From a virus, in the IMG/VR virus record IMGVR_UViG_3300042691_001963, positions 1-24,037 of that record: a stretch of DNA of 24,037 nt, one strand, 5' to 3'. The notes beneath the pieces are model-generated. The model was not told where the DNA came from. It made no database searches and saw only the letters and a list, made by a program, of their open reading frames with translations. Each line of letters opens with the position of its first letter. Position 1 is the first letter of the stretch. A program made the position numbers and the translations under genes. Positions 22,962 through 24,037 of this stretch are shown piece after piece.

Positions 22962-23953
22962 AAGGATTGATCATCGTTGACGGTTGCGATGGCACAGGCA
23001 AGACAACTCTTGCTAAAGCTATTTGCGAACGCTTCAACGGCATCTACATGCACAACACTTACAGATGGCCTACCAAGATGCCTCTGTATCACACAGCTGC
23101 CTTGCATCGCGCATTGAAGCTGGCTAAGACACGCTTGGTCGTTATTGATCGTCTATGGATGAGCGAAGCGATCTATGCAGAAGTGTATCGTGGAGGTAGT
23201 TCTTGGCCCCACATGGGCCGGATGATCGATCGCATTGTTCGTAAACATGCTGGCTTGTATATCTTGACCTTATCTCCTGAAGGCCATAAGGAACGTTTTG
23301 ACAAATTAAAGACAGAGCGTGAAGAGATGTATGACAACGTTGAAGCAGTACGTATCCGTTATGACGAGCTCTTTCATGGTGGCTTTGCTATGCATGATCG
23401 TGACTATGCGCAGCAATTGTCTGTACATGGTATGAAAGACAGGCATGATGTACTTGGCTATAGACTTGATGTCGAAGGCACTGACATACCTCAATTCTTG
23501 TCATTCGTTGAAGCTGCTTTGATGGAGCGTCAGATGAGTCAGTATGAACCTGCTTTGCACTTGCATACGAAAAACTTTGCAGGTCATTTAGGCGATGCTG
23601 ATACCATCATTGTCGGTGATCAAACAAACAGCAAGATGCGAGCCCTTGAGTGGCCTTGGTATGACATTGGTAACAGCAGCTTGTTCCTATCAGAGTGCTT
23701 GCATGATCTGCATTTTGATGAGACACGAGCAGTCTATATCAATGCCAATTCTGGCAATGGCGGCTTGTACATCGGCGATTGCTTACGTCATAGCCCATAT
23801 ATGAAGCTTGTTGTTCTTGGCCAATTGGCCTTTGACACTGTCAAGCACTTACGTATGGATCGCACCGCTGTTCGCTGCATGCACCCATCTGCAGCAAAGC
23901 GTTTTAACAAGCGTGATGAATTCATGCAAGAACTTAAAGGAGCCTTGAAATAA
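22958..23953 (+). CDS. Thymidylate-kinase-like protein fused to a UDG-superfamily-like domain
   Basis: A 331-aa protein, ATG 22958 behind AAAGGAG and overlapping the previous stop. Residues 1-190 form a P-loop kinase: GLIIVDGCDGTGKTT with the Walker A motif at 9-16, then VVIDRLWMSEAIYAEVY with the DRxxxS element (64-69), as in thymidylate/dNMP kinases. Residues about 213-331 form a second domain: ADTIIVGDQTN, NSSLFLSECLHDLHFDETRA, VYINAN, KLVVLGQLAFDTVKHL and CMHPSAAKRF. This follows the order of family 4/5 uracil-DNA glycosylases (GEAPG; GxxGxxLxxLLxxxGxxRxxVYITN; ALGxxA; HPS), but the first motif reads GDQTN, so standard glycosylase activity is doubtful. It may phosphorylate or sense a modified pyrimidine nucleotide. 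Confidence 0.72.
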   Translation: MKGLIIVDGCDGTGKTTLAKAICERFNGIYMHNTYRWPTKMPLYHTAALHRALKLAKTRLVVIDRLWMSEAIYAEVYRGGSSWPHMGRMIDRIVRKHAGLYILTLSPEGHKERFDKLKTEREEMYDNVEAVRIRYDELFHGGFAMHDRDYAQQLSVHGMKDRHDVLGYRLDVEGTDIPQFLSFVEAALMERQMSQYEPALHLHTKNFAGHLGDADTIIVGDQTNSKMRALEWPWYDIGNSSLFLSECLHDLHFDETRAVYINANSGNGGLYIGDCLRHSPYMKLVVLGQLAFDTVKHLRMDRTAVRCMHPSAAKRFNKRDEFMQELKGALK

Positions 23954-24037
23954 TGAATACAACTAACATCAACTGGCAAGGCTTGCTTCACATCATCATG
24001 AAGCACGGTCAGCAAGCTAATCCAAGAGGTCAGAAGA
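23953..24037 (+). CDS. Start of probable thymidylate synthase / pyrimidine hydroxymethylase (cut by right edge)
   Basis: ATG 23953 overlaps the TAA of the kinase gene; 28 codons are visible before the window ends. The product reads NINWQGLLHIIMKHGQQANP followed by RGQK. The W..LL..I...G....PRG.K pattern is the usual N-terminus of phage thymidylate synthase family proteins, which methylate or hydroxymethylate dUMP/dCMP. Fewer than 30 residues are available, so the call leans on a short motif and on its place after a dNMP-kinase-like gene. The AAAGGAG stretch at 23936-23942 serves as the ribosome site. Confidence 0.5.
   Translation, partial: MNTTNINWQGLLHIIMKHGQQANPRGQK

Overview
The window is part of the genome of a tailed bacteriophage. 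Every gene I can support lies on the + strand, packed tightly with TAATG/ATGA stop-start overlaps or gaps of a few bases. The set of an adaptor, a P22 gp10-like nozzle/stabilisation protein and a run of T7-like ejection proteins, with no contractile-tail genes seen, points to a short-tailed (podovirus-like) virion. The Gly-rich adhesins, GGRVG-type linkers and small fibre-side protein resemble what I know from aquatic proteobacterial phages, but the host cannot be named from this sequence. Terminase, portal, capsid and polymerases are not in the window.

Layout: (1) 3-2261, two tandem paralogous glycine-rich receptor-binding proteins (the first cut by the left edge) and a small fibre-associated protein. 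(2) 2261-3909, a lysis region: a 51-aa conserved small protein, three consecutive small membrane proteins (the third a 3TM-type holin) and an M15-family peptidase endolysin. (3) 3919-7631, head-tail adaptor, a fibre-like structural protein, the nozzle/stabilisation protein and a 75-aa protein. (4) 7632-9040, an acyl carrier protein with an intact DSL serine, translationally coupled to a divergent beta-ketoacyl-ACP synthase that keeps its Cys-His-His triad. This pair sits inside the virion operon. (5) 9044-20397, a small GNAT-like/gp13-position protein followed by four large ejection-type proteins. The last, 1473 aa, is a multidomain polyvalent protein with the phage EIQSDWHQ module and a probable C-terminal ADP-ribosyltransferase-like domain. 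(6) 20398-20674, the only sizeable non-coding gap. (7) 20675-24037, a replication/nucleotide region: DUF932 protein, hairpin terminator, class I methyltransferase, MazG/PRA-PH-like pyrophosphohydrolase, a thymidylate-kinase-like protein fused to a UDG-superfamily-like domain, and the start of a probable thymidylate synthase/hydroxymethylase.

Two things stand out. First, the ACP-ketosynthase pair (possibly with the following GNAT-like protein) lies between tail-nozzle and ejection-protein genes. It would be made late with the virion, which suggests an acylation or lipid role tied to virion assembly, entry or lysis rather than early host takeover; this is inference. Second, the kinase-UDG fusion next to pyrophosphohydrolase, methyltransferase and TS-like genes could be part of a pyrimidine-modification pathway that continues beyond the right edge.
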